Shown piece after piece: positions 1 through 13,100 of a DNA stretch of 64,000 bases (positions are counted from its first letter, which is position 1; each line of letters begins with the position of its first letter). Source of the stretch: Lytechinus pictus (taxonomy: Eukaryota > Echinodermata > Echinoidea > Temnopleuroida > Toxopneustidae). The stretch spans positions 26,741,501 to 26,805,500 of the forward strand of contig NC_087256.1 of assembly GCF_037042905.1 (NCBI RefSeq). Direction: 5' to 3'. A model generated the notes under the pieces. It had not been told where the DNA came from, made no database searches, and worked only from the letters and a program-made list of their open reading frames with translations. A program made the translations under genes and the position numbers.

Positions 1-99
1 GAAAAACAAGAGTAGGGGTATAATCTCGGGTTCTAAATGGCGCTTATAACACTTAATACATCATTACCTTAATTCTGTAAGACTATCATTTTGATCATA

Positions 100-256
100 A
101 TTATGATTATGATGGTAATGATGAAGACGACGATGATGATGGTAATGACAATGATGGTATAATGATGATGGTAATGACGACGATGATGGTAATGATGATG
201 ATGGTAATGATGATAATGGTAATGATGAAGATGACGATGATGATGACAATGATGAT
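100..256. repeat. GATGAT/GGTAAT microsatellite
   Basis: Imperfect trinucleotide-based repeat of GAT and GGTAAT units. It generates a false serine/histidine-rich reading frame on the minus strand. No gene is seen around it; runs of C (about 429) and G (about 468) follow between here and 480. Confidence 0.9.
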
Positions 257-683
257 CTAGCTTTTACACTCCATTTCTATTTCTCTGTTTTATAGCATTT
301 TTTTTCTTCAAATTCTCTTCGACTGTTTGCCCACAAATATCAAACTTGTTGTTTGCAAAATCTATTGCTGTGCCATTGATCTCAATCCTCGCCAATGACA
401 TTCATTTAGGGCGATAGGAATTGTTGCACCCCCCCTTCTTCATCACCCTCAAAATATTTCATGACCGGGGGGGGGGGGGAGTGAAAAACAAAGACAATGA
501 AAGGGAAACTATATTTTCCATTAATAGGTAATTGTTTGAAAATCTTGCATCAATGGTTGAATACCATTAATAGAAAATGTAATGACATAATTAAGTTTCG
601 TTCAATAATAGGAGTGAAGTGTGTCACTAATGAGTGCTATAAGAACCCATTGTTACTGCTATTATTTTTCGTAAATCTACGAC

Positions 684-929
684 TACATTGTTAAAAATAA
701 TTCAAACAACGCTGTTTACTATGTGAATCGCACGTATAGTAGTTGTTTTAACAGTTTAAACAAGTGTTTAAAATCTTGAATAACCACGCTTATTTCAAAT
801 TATTGATAATTAAATATTTGAATTTAAACTTTGTTTAAGATTTTAAACACTTGTTTAAAATGTTTAAACTACTGTGCGATTCACATAGTAAACAGCGTTT
901 TTTAATTATTTATTATTTTTGACAGTGTA
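684..929. mobile_element. TA-flanked foldback MITE (Tc1/mariner-like)
   Basis: The arms at about 686-775 and 845-927 are inverted copies. The motif GCTGTTTACTATGTGAATCG in the left arm reappears reverse-complemented in the right arm. The outer ends read CATTGTTAAAAATAA and, inverted, CACTGTCAAAAATAA. A TA dinucleotide sits at each edge (684-685 and 928-929), as expected for a Tc1/mariner target duplication. The element is about 242 bp with no coding capacity. Confidence 0.75.
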
Positions 930-2105
930 ATACAATTACATGTAGGTATATAACCCTGTAATTAACATGGTATATATTTTGGAACAAGAGTAATAGAATA
1001 ATACTTTATAACAAAGTCATTTAGTTTAGCTTTTATTTCGCACTGAATTCACAAAATAAAATAATTTATTTGCTAGTCAATTATGATCGCTTTCAATGAA
1101 AAGTGAAATCACAAATGTGAGTATGGAATGAAACAGGTATTTTCACAAATCTTTACACAATTACAATCATACATCACCTTTTTCATGAATAATTTGGCGT
1201 CTGTAGTGAATTTATTGTTCAGAAAGATAGTGGCAAAACATCAAAAAAACTGTAATCAAAATTTGGAACATTCTGGAGTATATATCAGAAAATGCGGATA
1301 ACTTTTACAAATATACTTTTAAGCACTATAACTGTGTAGATGGTTGTAACCAGTGTCATGGTATGGAATTGTTAGTCTGCATGAATGTGAGCATAATCCA
1401 CTCCCAGGGGAGTATCCAATGACGTTTTAAAAAGGTCTAAAAATGCATTATGACAGTCTTTGTACACCGGGTATATAATATATTCATCAAACATCTTTGC
1501 AAAGATTGGCATTAAAACTATAAGGTGTAAATCAACACCAGTCTGTGCTAACACTGGAACATACTATCAGGTGTTAAAAGAACACCCTGGGGTTTGAACA
1601 GTCAAACAATGATATCGACACCACTGGGTGTGAAATGAACACTATAAATTTAACACTGGTATAAATAGTTGGATTGGATCCCCTGGCATATATTATGTTA
1701 GTGATTGGTTATGTGCTTCATTTTCACGATTAATTGTACACTGTATAGTCAATGACATCAATCATCAAGATTTTCTTCGACGATGATTTCTAAGCTTTGT
1801 GTTAAGGGCCCCTGGTCATCTACATGTATGTCCACTGGTGGTGTAGTTTAAACACAGTCGTTTTGAAGATTTCCATGTCTTGAAAATAAATGAACTCTAC
1901 CCATGGAACAAGGGACCATGCGATAGCCTATGCAATCACTAAAGTAAACATGTGATAGTATACACATAACACACATCATTGAAGGCAATAGTAAGAATCA
2001 TGCACTACAGAGGTACCTTTGGAATACAGCTCGAAAAACACCCAAAGCATATCCGCAGGCGTATTTGAACTGTTCCATTTATGCAATAAGTGTGATTAAA
2101 TTTTC
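930..2105. other. Intergenic, no gene seen
   Basis: No convincing exon. At about 1525-1665 there are scattered GGTGTTAA/AACACC inverted motifs that look like a decayed relative of the foldback at 2106-2360. Confidence 0.5.
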
Positions 2106-2360
2106 TACACTGCAAAACTCCGGTGTTAATTTCACACCAGCCTGGTATCTATATTGGTCCACACCAGAGAGGTGTTGTAACAACACAGGTTTGGTGTTAG
2201 GCTAACACCAATTTGGCATTTCAGCAACACCAACTAGTGTTAACCAATATCGGTTTGATTCTTAACTGGTGTTGTTTGAACTAGTTTTAACACCTCTCTG
2301 GTGTGGACCGATATAGATATCGGGCAGGTGCTAAATGAACACCGGTGTTTTTGCAGTGTA
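2106..2360. mobile_element. TA-flanked foldback MITE with TACACTGCAAAA ends
   Basis: Both ends read TACACTGCAAAAAC inward, followed by CCGGTGTT. The arms stay similar for about 70 bp, sharing the inverted core GGTCCACACCAGAGAGGTGTT (20-21 bp). TA at 2106-2107 and 2359-2360 is the putative target duplication. The size is about 251 bp with no ORF, typical of a non-autonomous mariner-type element. Confidence 0.85.
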
Positions 2361-3135
2361 ATACCCAATCAAAATGATATGTATCATTTGTTTTAAGAGA
2401 TAGTGATGCAGGTCCTTGTTAGATGATAAATCATCCTCATCTTAAAAACTATGACCGGTCAACAGAACTAGTATTAGCATATTTACCTCTTAGCTGAAAT
2501 GATTTGAGAGGTCGCATGAGATATTTCAGCCAATTTCACAGTCTCGGATTACTGGAATAAAACATACAGCGCATTTATACATACAACATAAGGAATGGCT
2601 AGTGATATAAATATATCTGTGCTACACTTACATCATGAATTTCACCGACTTTACCTTATTATATCAATAAACATCAAGTATACAAGTTCAAATAATTATC
2701 AAAAACAAAAAGATATACTATTTACTTGATCAAAATAAATGACCAAATAGAGATCTGAATTCAGAACTAAGAGTTTTACTTATAAACAAAGATAAATTGG
2801 ACAAAAAAATATAAGCCCTCTATGCCTTTTGCCTAATAATTAGGACTACCTATTCCTAAGACTTCTGAGACATATATCTTACTCAAATCATGATATGTAT
2901 AACCATGATTAGGTCGGAATACTTCTTGAATATGATAAGGGGAATATAATAAGGAAAAATATAGATTTGATTTTTTTCTTCATGTAATGAATAGATTGAT
3001 TGAGGCTCAAGAAGAGGTCTGAAAAAGTCACAATATCGAGATATATCATTAATACTATTAAAGATAAAGGCATAACATAAAATGACTGATGTATGCAATG
3101 TAACATAAAAAGTCATATATTGTTAATTTTTTGAA
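2361..3135. other. AT-rich intergenic, no gene seen
   Basis: No exon-like open frame and no repeat that I could pair within the window. Confidence 0.4.
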
Positions 3136-3425
3136 AATAGAATTATAAGGTAAATAATAAGGTAAATAATAAAAAAAAAGTTTAAGGTAAATAATATAAA
3201 ATAAGTATAAGGTAAATAATATAAGTATAAGGTATACTTATAAGGCATACTTATAAGTATACTTATAGGTATACTTATAAGTATACTTATAGGTATACTT
3301 ATAAGTATAAGTATAAGTATATTTATACTTATAATATAAGTATAAGGTAAACGATATAATATAAATAAGGTAAATAATATAATATCAATAAGTATAAGGT
3401 AAATAATATAAAATAAGTATATTCT
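3136..3425. repeat. AT-rich low-complexity repeat
   Basis: Alternating GGTAAATAATATAA and ACTTATAAGTAT words, many of them self-complementary. The Ile/Tyr/Leu-rich reading frames on the minus strand are by-products of this composition. Confidence 0.8.
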
Positions 3426-3819
3426 TACATATATTATAATCACATTGATAATATATTTGAAAATAAAATGAACTGATAAATGATACCAAATTGGGAATAA
3501 TACTCCATTCTTTATGAACTTTATGAAAATGACTTCTAAAATAGTAATTAATTGATTTCAAATTAACAATACCTATACTAAAGCCAACAAAACGCTGCCA
3601 TTGTGAGCAGCGCCAGCTCAAGACCACAACACCTCACTTAAATATACCGGATCCTTATGAATCCAAGATTAAACATTATTATCATGAAGTCTTATGATAT
3701 AAGTCCACTGGAATGATAAATATTTTCCAGACACCTTCGTACCTCAACATTTTACAAGAAACAAAATGTTACAGTAAATTTCTAAGCATTTTTGTTGGCT
3801 TAAATGACGATCAAATGTG

Positions 3820-4530
3820 ACCCGCCACCCCAAAACCAGCAGTAAGTGGACAAAAATGAATTTTGAGAATTTCATTAAGCTTGAATAGGCACATCCTAAG
3901 CTTTAAAACGATATATAATTTGTCAAAATCGGTCAACAATAACCTACACAAGCACTTGATTGACTGTAGAAGAAGTTACACAAGAGCATCAAAGATCAAG
4001 ATAAAACATGGTTTTTAAAGCACGATGCAATCTCCCTGAAACTTCCCATCAATCTTTAACCCTTTGCCCGCTGATGTTGCAATCTTGCACATTTGTACAA
4101 TTAAATTCAACAATCGTAATAATTAGTTTTCTCCCCTTCCTTCAAATTACATAAGTTAATAAAAGGCAATATTTCTTGAAAAACATCTATATAATAATAA
4201 TTAGTATCAATGGTGCAAATAGAAATCTAGAATTAAAGAAAATAACATGGAAACAATTGTCATTATTATCCCCCTAAAATTAATTCATCATGCAAAGAAT
4301 TTAACACATGGTGTAAAAGAGTATCTTGTTTCTTGTCTTTTACTTCAGATTTACAACTTTAAATTTTGACAGTATGAAGAATAAGAAGTATTGTTCCAGA
4401 TAAACTAATTTGTATAAATCTTACTTTTGAAGACCACATGACTATTTTATAGGCTATTTACAGAGAAGACCTGTTGTTGGTTTGGGTGGGGGTGTCGGGT
4501 CAGTAACAGCCATCACAATTTAAAAAAATC
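3820..4530 (+). repeat. Dispersed repeat, copy 1
   Basis: Similar in order and wording to 15555-15990. Shared landmarks are CCACCCCAAAA at the start, a TTTTGAGA...TTGAGCTTGAA-like block, a GGTCAACA(A/G)TAACC block and the closing GGCTATTTACAGAGAA. The two copies differ at many positions, so this is an old interspersed family. No coding potential seen. Confidence 0.6.
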
Positions 4531-6002
4531 TTTCACATTCCAAATTGTGTCTATAAAAGGTTTATGCACTAAGACTACCCTAACTCACATGGGCCCATAG
4601 CCACAGCTCCTTGTAGTTCACTTCCCCATCAAAACATTTGCATTACCTTAGCAAACATTCCTATTCCTTTTGATACGACAAATCACCCACCTGTTTTCCT
4701 ATCAGATTACCCTAGTTTCTTCATCTTCAATCAAGCAAAGATGAAACGACACTACAATGATCTATCGAACCCATCTAACCATCTTCTATTTTTAATTTTA
4801 CACAAACATCAATCTCAAATATAAGAATAACAAATCAATAAAAAATTATGTAACAACAAAGGATTGTTACTTTGTATTAAAAAACACTATTTTCTATAAA
4901 ATTCTCCTCATTATTAAGGGAAGGGTTAAATAACCAGCCCTGTGAATGGATACCATATCTTCTACTTGGTGGTAATTTCATTCTCTTTTTTTTTACCTGA
5001 TTGTGAAGAAAGCATGAATACTTGTAAAAAAGCAACCTGATAAGAATTACTGAGTAAATTGTAAATGTGGAAAGGGTTTGGTTATTTAAATAATTTGAAT
5101 GTTTAGTAATTGGAATTTGTTTTATTATTTCAGCTAGTTAATTTTTTTCTTCCAAGAGCAGTGACTGGCGATGAAACATATATGACAGGAGTACTCAATG
5201 GGTGATTTCAAGTTCTGTGTTGGTGTTGGTATCGGTGTTAGGGCGGGTGTTGGTGTTAAAAGCACAATTCAGATTGCTGTCCCTAGCTTTAACATCTCAT
5301 GTGAGCTTACAAAAATGATTCAAATCACATTAATGATAGCTCAATACCTTATTGATATATTTCATTTTAAATTTAGTGCTATACTGACAATAAAAAATTG
5401 ACCCACCAATAACACTAAAAGATCGACATCAAAATTGAAAAGACATGTAAAATTAACTTCAAATTGCCATCCCCCCCAAAAAAAACGCCTCTGTGACACT
5501 TTTATCTCATTGTGTATTAATTGTAAGTTTGGTGTTCTGAATATTGATATTCACCATGACTTTTAACTAATTTCAGTATCAAAATAATTCATTACCAATC
5601 ACCAAGTCTCTTACATATCTTTGAATCATGGGAAATTATATTTACTGATTGAGTTCAATAATTTAAACGTTTGAATGGTTTTCACTGGTCAACTTCGCTG
5701 TGATCCATTTTCATTATACTACATGTAATTCACGTACCACACTTCTTATATGTATCTACATATTCTACAACTATCACATTCAAAAGCTTTCCAAAATGAC
5801 GAGAATCGTCTAGTACTGATGCACGAATAAACAGGTCTCAAACAATAAACCAAGTATCTCATCCGATTAACACACTCAACAAATCAATGAACAACCACTA
5901 CAGGAAATATCCTACATATGTACATTAAAAAAATAATTTTGTATATGAAGCGGTGTGTTGCAAGTTTTGATTATTACACTCTTTAATAATTAAGCAGTTT
6001 AT
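4531..6002. other. Intergenic, no gene seen
   Basis: Mostly unstructured AT-rich sequence. A short GGTGTTGGT-rich stretch lies at about 5215-5262. Confidence 0.4.
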
Positions 6003-6163
6003 GACCAGGGGAGCGTTTCGTGAAAGTTGGCTTTCTCCGACAGTTACCATAGTAACAGTCAGAGGCAAGTGCCTCACAGCCAATCAAGACCAAGTATTTC
6101 ACTGACATTGTCACCAACGACATTTAGTCAGTGCTGACAACTTTCATGCAACACCCCCCAGGG
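6003..6163. mobile_element. Foldback element
   Basis: The left end GCGTTTCGTGAAAGTTG and the right end, read inverted (GTGTTGCATGAAAGTTG), form imperfect terminal inverted repeats about 160 bp apart. No ORF. It directly abuts the next foldback. Confidence 0.6.
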
Positions 6164-6323
6164 CTCCGTAGCACAAAGGTTTACAATCAATCGCTAAATA
6201 CCAATGACCAATCAAGATCATCGTTGCATGCGCACTCTGTTTTAAATACTGACCGGGAGCCAATCAGTGCTTTTCTTTCATATTTGCAATGCATCGCAAA
6301 CCTTTGTGTTATTGAGCCCGGAT
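6161..6323. mobile_element. Foldback element abutting the previous one
   Basis: GGGCTCCGTAGCACAAAGG at the left and, inverted, GGGCTCAATAACACAAAGG at the right form terminal inverted repeats. The interior is non-coding. Confidence 0.65.
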
Positions 6324-7437
6324 GGGTTTTACAATAGCTTACTATCAAGTTCTATATGTGTAGAATAGCAGATAATCAACTATCCATTTCCTCCATTTTT
6401 CCCCTGCCAGAAATAAATAGCACAGAGAAAACATTTCAAAGATGAATTAAAATGAAAAAAAACCCACGAAATTCTACTAGCTAGTCAGACCAACACTGCA
6501 TGACATATTGCAAAAAAAACAAGATGGCAAGTGTTTACAAAATGAAACAAAATGAAAAGGTTAGCTTTATAACCATTATCTGAAAACGATGAAGAAATGA
6601 TGAAGAGTTTGATTTGGATCTAATCCAGCAGAATAAGATCGATGCGTTTTACTTATATATTAAGTACATTTGTGTATAGGTATTTATACTTTTTTTATTA
6701 GAATCATATTCATACAAAAATGAGTTTCAAATTTGATAAAAATATGCAATCATTTCTTAGGTAAAGATATCAATATGTTCAGACATTAAATCAGATCTCT
6801 GTGTACAGAATATTAAAAAAGAAAATATTGAAATGAAAAAAAAGGAGAAAATTTCGACTTAGAATTTCCAGCATTCTTTTTAGTACACGTAGATTTTATT
6901 TTTGCAATATTAATCCTGAAAAGAATATGTACGTGTCAGCATAGATCTAGAGTTAACTCAACATTATGGTTCTATGCCTACTTTGAATATTAAATTAAAT
7001 TGCCAAATAGGTATTGACTGTATCATACAAAATATTGATGTCACAAGTTGTCCTGTGACACATTTGTGGTTTGAAATGCTTTGGTGTGCTGCAATGACAT
7101 AATAAATCACAAGAAACAGTTATTCAAAATTTGTAAACATTGACTCATGAAAAGTCCAGAAAATACCACTGCAGTACAAGAGCATGCACCAATGATTGTC
7201 AAATTTTCAAAACCCACAAAATTTTCTCTTCGTAAATTTCTTTACAATGTTTTGCCAACATAATGTATTTAGTCTGAACATGCCTATCAATACTAAAAAC
7301 AATGTTTATTCACACAGAACGTGAGTTTGTTTATTTTTTATGTTGTCTGAATTGGGTGTTATTCACTCATCATTTGTGGCATTGTCATTTTAACACACAA
7401 CTGGATAGTTTCATCGATTCTACACATGGCAGTGGCT
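6324..7437. other. Intergenic, no gene seen
   Basis: AT-rich sequence without recognisable exon or repeat. Confidence 0.4.
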
Positions 7438-7610
7438 GATTTCAGAAATACAGAAATTAGAAATATAAGAAGGATCTTCTGCAATGGTAACATTCCCATA
7501 TAATGTTCAAAGGACACACACAGGATGATTTCAGAAATACAGAAATTAGAAATATTAGAAGTTTCTTCCGGATAGGTAACATTCCCATATAATGTACAAA
7601 GAACACTTAA
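7438..7610 (+). repeat. Tandem duplication, two units of about 89 bp
   Basis: GATTTCAGAAATACAGAAAT begins at 7438 and again at 7527. Both units end with GGTAACATTCCCATATAATG. A G run of about 13 follows at 7611. Confidence 0.85.
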
Positions 7611-7624
7611 GGGGGGGGGGGGGG

Positions 7625-8321
7625 TTTGCAAGATAATATTTGCGATCAATTGCAAACTTTAAATGCAAAGTTACAAGTGATGGATCAAATTTAACTGAAG
7701 CGAATCATACCTGATAATGCAAAGAGCAGTCCATCAATCGATTGCAAAATTGCCATGAAATGCATGAATCTCAACTGAATATTGGACACAAAATTGACTT
7801 GCGACCAATTGCAAGATCCTTGCAACGCCCCCATGAGACATACCATGCATACAATTGTAACAACCTATAATAGAGAACACGATGGACAACAATGCAGTGA
7901 AGAATATATATTACAGTGAGTTTCCAGAGCTACATATTTTCACAATGCTTTTATGAAAGAATTTCACTTTTCCAGATTCAATTGTGTCACAGCTGAAGAG
8001 GTTGAAAACAAAGACCATATTGATGTTTACCTCCATGGTTACATTAATTTCTTAAAATCAATTTTAGAGTCCCCTCCCCTGCCTCCCAATCTGCCCCCCC
8101 CCCCCCGTTGATGTAGGGACAGTTCTTCGACAGCAGAAAACAAAAACCAAACATACAAATGAAATGTTTTTGTTGCTTGAACAACATGGAATTATAACAG
8201 ATGAATCGATAAAATTAATGACAGATTTATATCTTTTTTTCTTACTAAAAATTATACAACTGTAAAGCTGCATACAGTAATATCAGACAATAACAGTGCT
8301 TTGTCCTAATGTTACACTTTA
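7625..8321. other. Intergenic, no gene seen
   Basis: Unstructured except for a C run near 8094-8106. Confidence 0.4.
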
Positions 8322-8736
8322 CACTATGCAGGGTGCTACATAACTTGTTAGAAGCACTTGCCCAGTCGGGGAAGCACTTGCCCAGTCGGGCAAGTAAATT
8401 TTCAAATAGTTGGAAAATACTTGCCCAAAAATCTATTTCACTTGCCCGAAAAAATCCTTGAAAAAAAAAGTTTTACCTCTTCAAAAGAAAGTTTTGCGGT
8501 TTTATAAACCATTGACCTTTTTCTCTCTTTTGACATGAACTGATCTACCTGCCATGACCAAAATTAGGGTCAATATCATATCATATCGACCCTCATTTTG
8601 GTCATTCTACTGTGGGAATTTTGCTTGCCTAATTCGGGCAAGTAGTTTTGGTTTTTACTTCAAAACACTTGCCCGACTCTAACTTTTACTTGCCCCTGGC
8701 AATTGGGCAAGTGCTTATGTAGCAACCTGCACTATG
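8322..8736. mobile_element. hAT-like non-autonomous element with CACTATG target duplication
   Basis: The ends are CAGGGTGCTACATAA (from 8329) and, inverted, CAGGTTGCTACATAA (ending 8729). CACTATG flanks both sides (8322-8328 and 8730-8736), a 7-bp match that would be an 8-bp duplication with one change. The interior has repeated CTTGCCC/GGGCAAG words arranged as subterminal inverted repeats. No coding capacity. Confidence 0.75.
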
Positions 8737-8896
8737 TATTCAGAAGTACTCTAATGTTTTCATCTTTCAAACGAATTTTGCCAAGTCTTTACTCTTTAAA
8801 ATGATATTGGAATTTATTTCTCTGAAGTTAGATGTAGTTGTCGTAGAAAAGGTTTGGTGGAAACAGATTTAGTTAAGGGCACAGCTTGAATTGCTA

Positions 8897-9037
8897 GTGT
8901 AAGTCTTTGATTTTTATAATATAATTATTATTATCATTTTTGGTGTAAGTCTTTGATTTTTATAATATAATTATTATTATCATTTTTGGTGTAAGTCTTT
9001 GATTTTTATAATATAATTATTATTATCATTATTCCTG
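8897..9037 (+). repeat. 46-bp tandem repeat, three copies
   Basis: GTGTAAGTCTTTGATTTTTA recurs at about 8897, 8943 and 8989 with almost no differences. The third unit drifts at its end. Confidence 0.9.
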
Positions 9038-9474
9038 ATCATTGGTAATTGTTCATATGTAAACTAAAATTGGCAATGCATATTTAAGATATTTTTTTCA
9101 CAAGTATAAATCATCATCATTATTATCGAGTTAGAATGTCTTTTTCTTTATATTATTTCACGGTGTTTGTTATTATTACTAAACTGTGAATACTCTTCTG
9201 AGTGGATTTGGCACTCTTTATCATAATTAGCTACCATTGTAATTATCATCATTAGTGTAGTTTTTGTCGTTTGTATCATCTATTCTATTAGTATTATCTT
9301 AGTTTTAAGATCACAATAATTATTATCAATTTATCATCATGGTAATTTCTCCCTAACCTCGAGTTGGTTCCCCTTAATATCACCCATCCTACTATTCTGT
9401 GAAATGAACACATTGTTCTCCCTAACGTTGATTCCCCTATGGTTCCTTTTAGGCTAACAATAATAATTAATATT
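9038..9474. other. Probable 3' flank of the adaptor gene
   Basis: AT-rich sequence downstream (minus strand) of the stop codon at 9832. I could not assign a poly(A) signal with confidence. Confidence 0.3.
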
Positions 9475-9479
9475 ATGAT

Positions 9480-9770
9480 TAGTAGAAGGAGCAGTGGTAG
9501 TGGCAGTAGTCATAGTAAAATGTGGTAGTAGTAGTAGCAGTAGTAGTTGTAGTAGTAGTAGTAGCAGTAGTAGTTGTAGTAGTTGTAGTAGTTGTAGTAA
9601 TAGTAGTAGTAGTAGTAGCAGTAGCAGTAGTAGTTGTAGTAGTTGTAGTAGTTGTAGTAGTTGTAGTAGTAGCAGTAGTAGCAGTAGTAGCAGTAGTAGC
9701 AGTAGTAGCAGTATTAGTAGTAGTAGTACTACTACTAAAATAGTAGTAGTAGTAGTAGTAGTAATATTGA
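9480..9770. repeat. (AGT/AGC)n trinucleotide microsatellite in the probable 3' UTR
   Basis: Nearly 300 bp of AGT, AGC and TGT triplets. It lies about 60 bp past the stop codon of the minus-strand gene. Poly-Ser, poly-Val and poly-Leu frames here are artefacts of the repeat. Confidence 0.9.
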
Positions 9771-9831
9771 TTTGAATTGTTTTGCTGCCTGTTATCAAAG
9801 CACTGTCCCTACATCACCCCTCAGGCCATTA

Positions 9832-10179
9832 TCACTTATCAAGGCATTGTTCTGTGTGCCTCATGAAGTCTGAGTGTTTCACCACGGGGAATTCCCTCAA
9901 GCACCGAGGGCACTGGAGAGGCTCGTCGTCGCTGAATGACGACCTTTGACCTTGGTTACAGTCCACCGAGTCCCTGCCTGACGACCGGGACGGGGACGCT
10001 GTGGGAGGGGAGACCGGGGGTGAGACCATGGACAGGTGTGCCAGAGTACGAGATGGGGCGGACAGGGGTCCGTTGGGAGGGCCGTCGTGCTCGACGTCCC
10101 GGGGGAGCGTCGGAAAGTTATCCAATGAGATGACAGAATTCTGCTGACCAAGGCCGTGGGGAGTCAATTCTCGTCTCTC
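9832..10179 (-). CDS. Coding exon 7, Pro/Ser linker and CCHC zinc finger
   Basis: 115 residues (533-647) plus TGA. The acceptor is TTTTTTGTAAACAG followed by GAGAGACG. A Pro/Ser-rich stretch precedes the finger CPRC...HTEQC, which ends three residues before the terminus, the same C-terminal placement as in NEMO and optineurin. Confidence 0.85.
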   Translation of the reverse strand, partial: ERRELTPHGLGQQNSVISLDNFPTLPRDVEHDGPPNGPLSAPSRTLAHLSMVSPPVSPPTASPSRSSGRDSVDCNQGQRSSFSDDEPLQCPRCLREFPVVKHSDFMRHTEQCLDK

Positions 10180-13100
10180 CTGTTTACAAAAAAAAAAAAA
10201 AAAAAAAATTTAATGCACAAATTTTGAATGTTAATATTTCAAATGAATAAAATTTCATCAATCTCTACTCCAGTATTAGTCTTTCTCATCTCGTTTTCAT
10301 ATTTCCATTTGCAGATTCTAGCAACTCTCCTACGCTCACAGATGTCGCTGACAAAGCTGTTCATTGCCATCATTACCAGACTGGAGAAACCATTGTTATG
10401 ATGTAGCTGCTTGAGGACTTTGTAGATGTATATTCTGTAGCTCATCATTTTCTTTACATTTTCAAATAATTGATCACCTAGTTTTTTCATTTCATTTGTT
10501 TTCTGTTCCCAAGGAGAAAAGTTTTTAAATTGTTTAGATCCACTTGTACGTGTATGAAAAAAAAGTGTTTATGGAAGTTTCATAACTATCATTCATGTTT
10601 TGTTAAAAGTAAAAAATACCTCCTAACTTTAACCGAGGTTATGTTGAAATTTGTCAAGCAGGAAGTCTACAGAACAATTCTGGGTACACATCATATTTTA
10701 CTTCACATTTTTTAAAAAACTTTTAAACTGAAATATACATGTATATTCTGAACCTATCTTCTGGATCTGGATGTATACGATGCAGGGCCCTCCTGGGCAT
10801 AAACGCATCGGGTACTTGACCTGGATTTTACCGGGACCGGCAGGTGCAATACACCGGGTGGACACCCTACTCTTTGACGAATAGTGTATTGGTTTTAACG
10901 TGCATAGGTTGTACCTCTCCTATACACGGGACCAATATTTGCGTCCTTTCCGATGGACGGAGTGTTTTCCAACTGTATTCACACCTGCACTGAATACAGT
11001 TGGTGAGGCACGCTAACACACAACGCTATAGCATCAGACTTTTTTTTTTTTATAGACGCGTTTCGGCATGAGCGGGACTCGAACCCCTCACGTTGAGATC
11101 TACGATCTTATCCGAAACATGCGCTCTAACCGACTGAGCTACGCTGCCTCCCTTGAATCTTGAATTGGGGAGTAATAGTTTAAATTTGTTATTCAATGTG
11201 AATAACAAGCCCCAGTGTTTCAGCAAATATTATGGAAATTTATATAAAAAAATAGAAATAATCCAAAAACCAATGATAGCATGAGTACGGGAAAGTAATA
11301 AGAATTTGAATAACTTGATGGAATACATACCCTGTAAACTAGGTTATCTGGCATTGCATTTACGTAACCAGCGTTCATTCTCTTATCTGCTTGTAATTGC
11401 TGGTTTTCTCGCTGGAGTTGTTGTGTCTCTCTTTTAGCTATTTCAAGCTGTAAAAAAAAAGTCATACAAGAATGATACATAAAGTTTAAATGTGTTAGCA
11501 TGAGGCGAAACCGTCGTTGTAGAAGCCAAACCCCGATTACGAACCATGGAAAACCTCAATCACCCCGGGCCAGTTATTTGAGTATAATACATAAGAGGGA
11601 TTATCGGGCGATTCAGGGTTGATAGCACTTGGGAATGAAATATCTTGGTTCCTCCAACAAGGATTTCGTTATCGGGGTATTGGACCGTAGCAAACCATTA
11701 GCTGGTGCAGCGAAATCTGCAACGAGGGTTTGACGTAATGGAATTTACATGGCTGGGAATACATGTACATTGATCAAGAAGCATGATACCTATTTTTACA
11801 AATGAATTTGGACAATGCACATTTTTACCAATTTTTTATATTTCTTTTTCTTCATTTTTAAAATCAATTTCACATAAATTTTTCCTTAAAAATCTCCAAG
11901 CCACTGTGCACTCATCAATAATATCACATTTTGGAGTCATTTGCACTTGAAACAGACTGTTATCGAAATAAAAAAAAAATTGTAAAAAGTTTTATTCATA
12001 TATTTATTTAGTTTTTCTGCTGTAATTACTTATCACAACCATTCTTATATCATAGTGAACTTCTCTATTACATGTACAATACAACTGCTTATTTCCAATT
12101 GGTCTAATGCCAATTCGTCTAATTACTAACTCGTCTACTATCATTTGGTTTATCATCAATTCGTCCACTATCCACATGGTCTAATTGCCATTTCATCTGC
12201 TCACCATTTTGTCTAATAACCAGTTGGTCCATTAGCCATTAAGTCCATAAACCATTTGGTCTAATTGCATAAGTGTTTATTGGGCAAAATGAATGAAAAG
12301 AAAATGGGTATTAGAACGACTGTTTATTAGACGAAATGGTCATAGACGAACTGGTGATTAGACAAAGTGATTATTGGACCAAATGGTTGTTAGACGAAAT
12401 GTTGATGGACGGAATGGCATTAGACTAGATGAAGGTAGACCATGTGATGAGAGGACGAGTCGGCAAAAGTCGAATCAGCACTTTACCAATACAACTTACT
12501 TGTCTAGTCAGTTGTCTAACCAGTTCTTCTGCTTCAAGATGATTCCTGTTCAAGATGGCATGCTCCCTTTTCAGCTTTTCCTTTTCAATATGTTCTTTTT
12601 GGAAATCTTCTGTATACTGCTTCAACTGCGAATAGAAAACAATCTCTTTTATCTCATGTGTCAGCTTACACAAAGAAAAACATTATTCACCACAAAATAT
12701 ATTTTTTGAAATATTCTGTATATTGCTTTCAGCTACAATAAGATAGCAATATTTGTGACGAAAAATATCATGCTCTTTTGTGGATTTTGTTTTTTGTATC
12801 TTGCTTCAGCCACAAAAAGAAAATGGTATTCAAGACAGATTTTTTTATAGAAAATCTTTTGTATACTGCTTTAGGTACACAAAGAAAATAGGATATAACA
12901 AAAAAATGTATGATCTTTTTGGAAATCTCTCTATACTGTTTCAGCTGCATTAAGAAAACAGTTTTTTTTAATCTTGTGATATCATCTGTTTGATCTGGTA
13001 ATATTGTCATAAACGATCTTGTAATAGGAAGGATTTCAATCTGTTTAATATCTATAAGTGCTTTTGGCCGGATAGTAACTTCACCACGCTAGGTCCTTTT

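Noticed and set aside
64-249. Ser/His-rich frame
   Set aside because: Arises from the GAT/GGTAAT repeat.
3123-3443. Hydrophobic Ile/Leu/Tyr-rich frame like a membrane protein
   Set aside because: Product of TATAAGTA low-complexity DNA.
9454-9798. Poly-Leu, poly-Ser and poly-Val frames
   Set aside because: Microsatellite artefacts in several frames at once.
12374-12709. 111-codon plus-strand frame over the UBAN exon
   Set aside because: Antisense shadow of exon 5 and the neighbouring foldback; the minus strand has correct splice sites and family signature.
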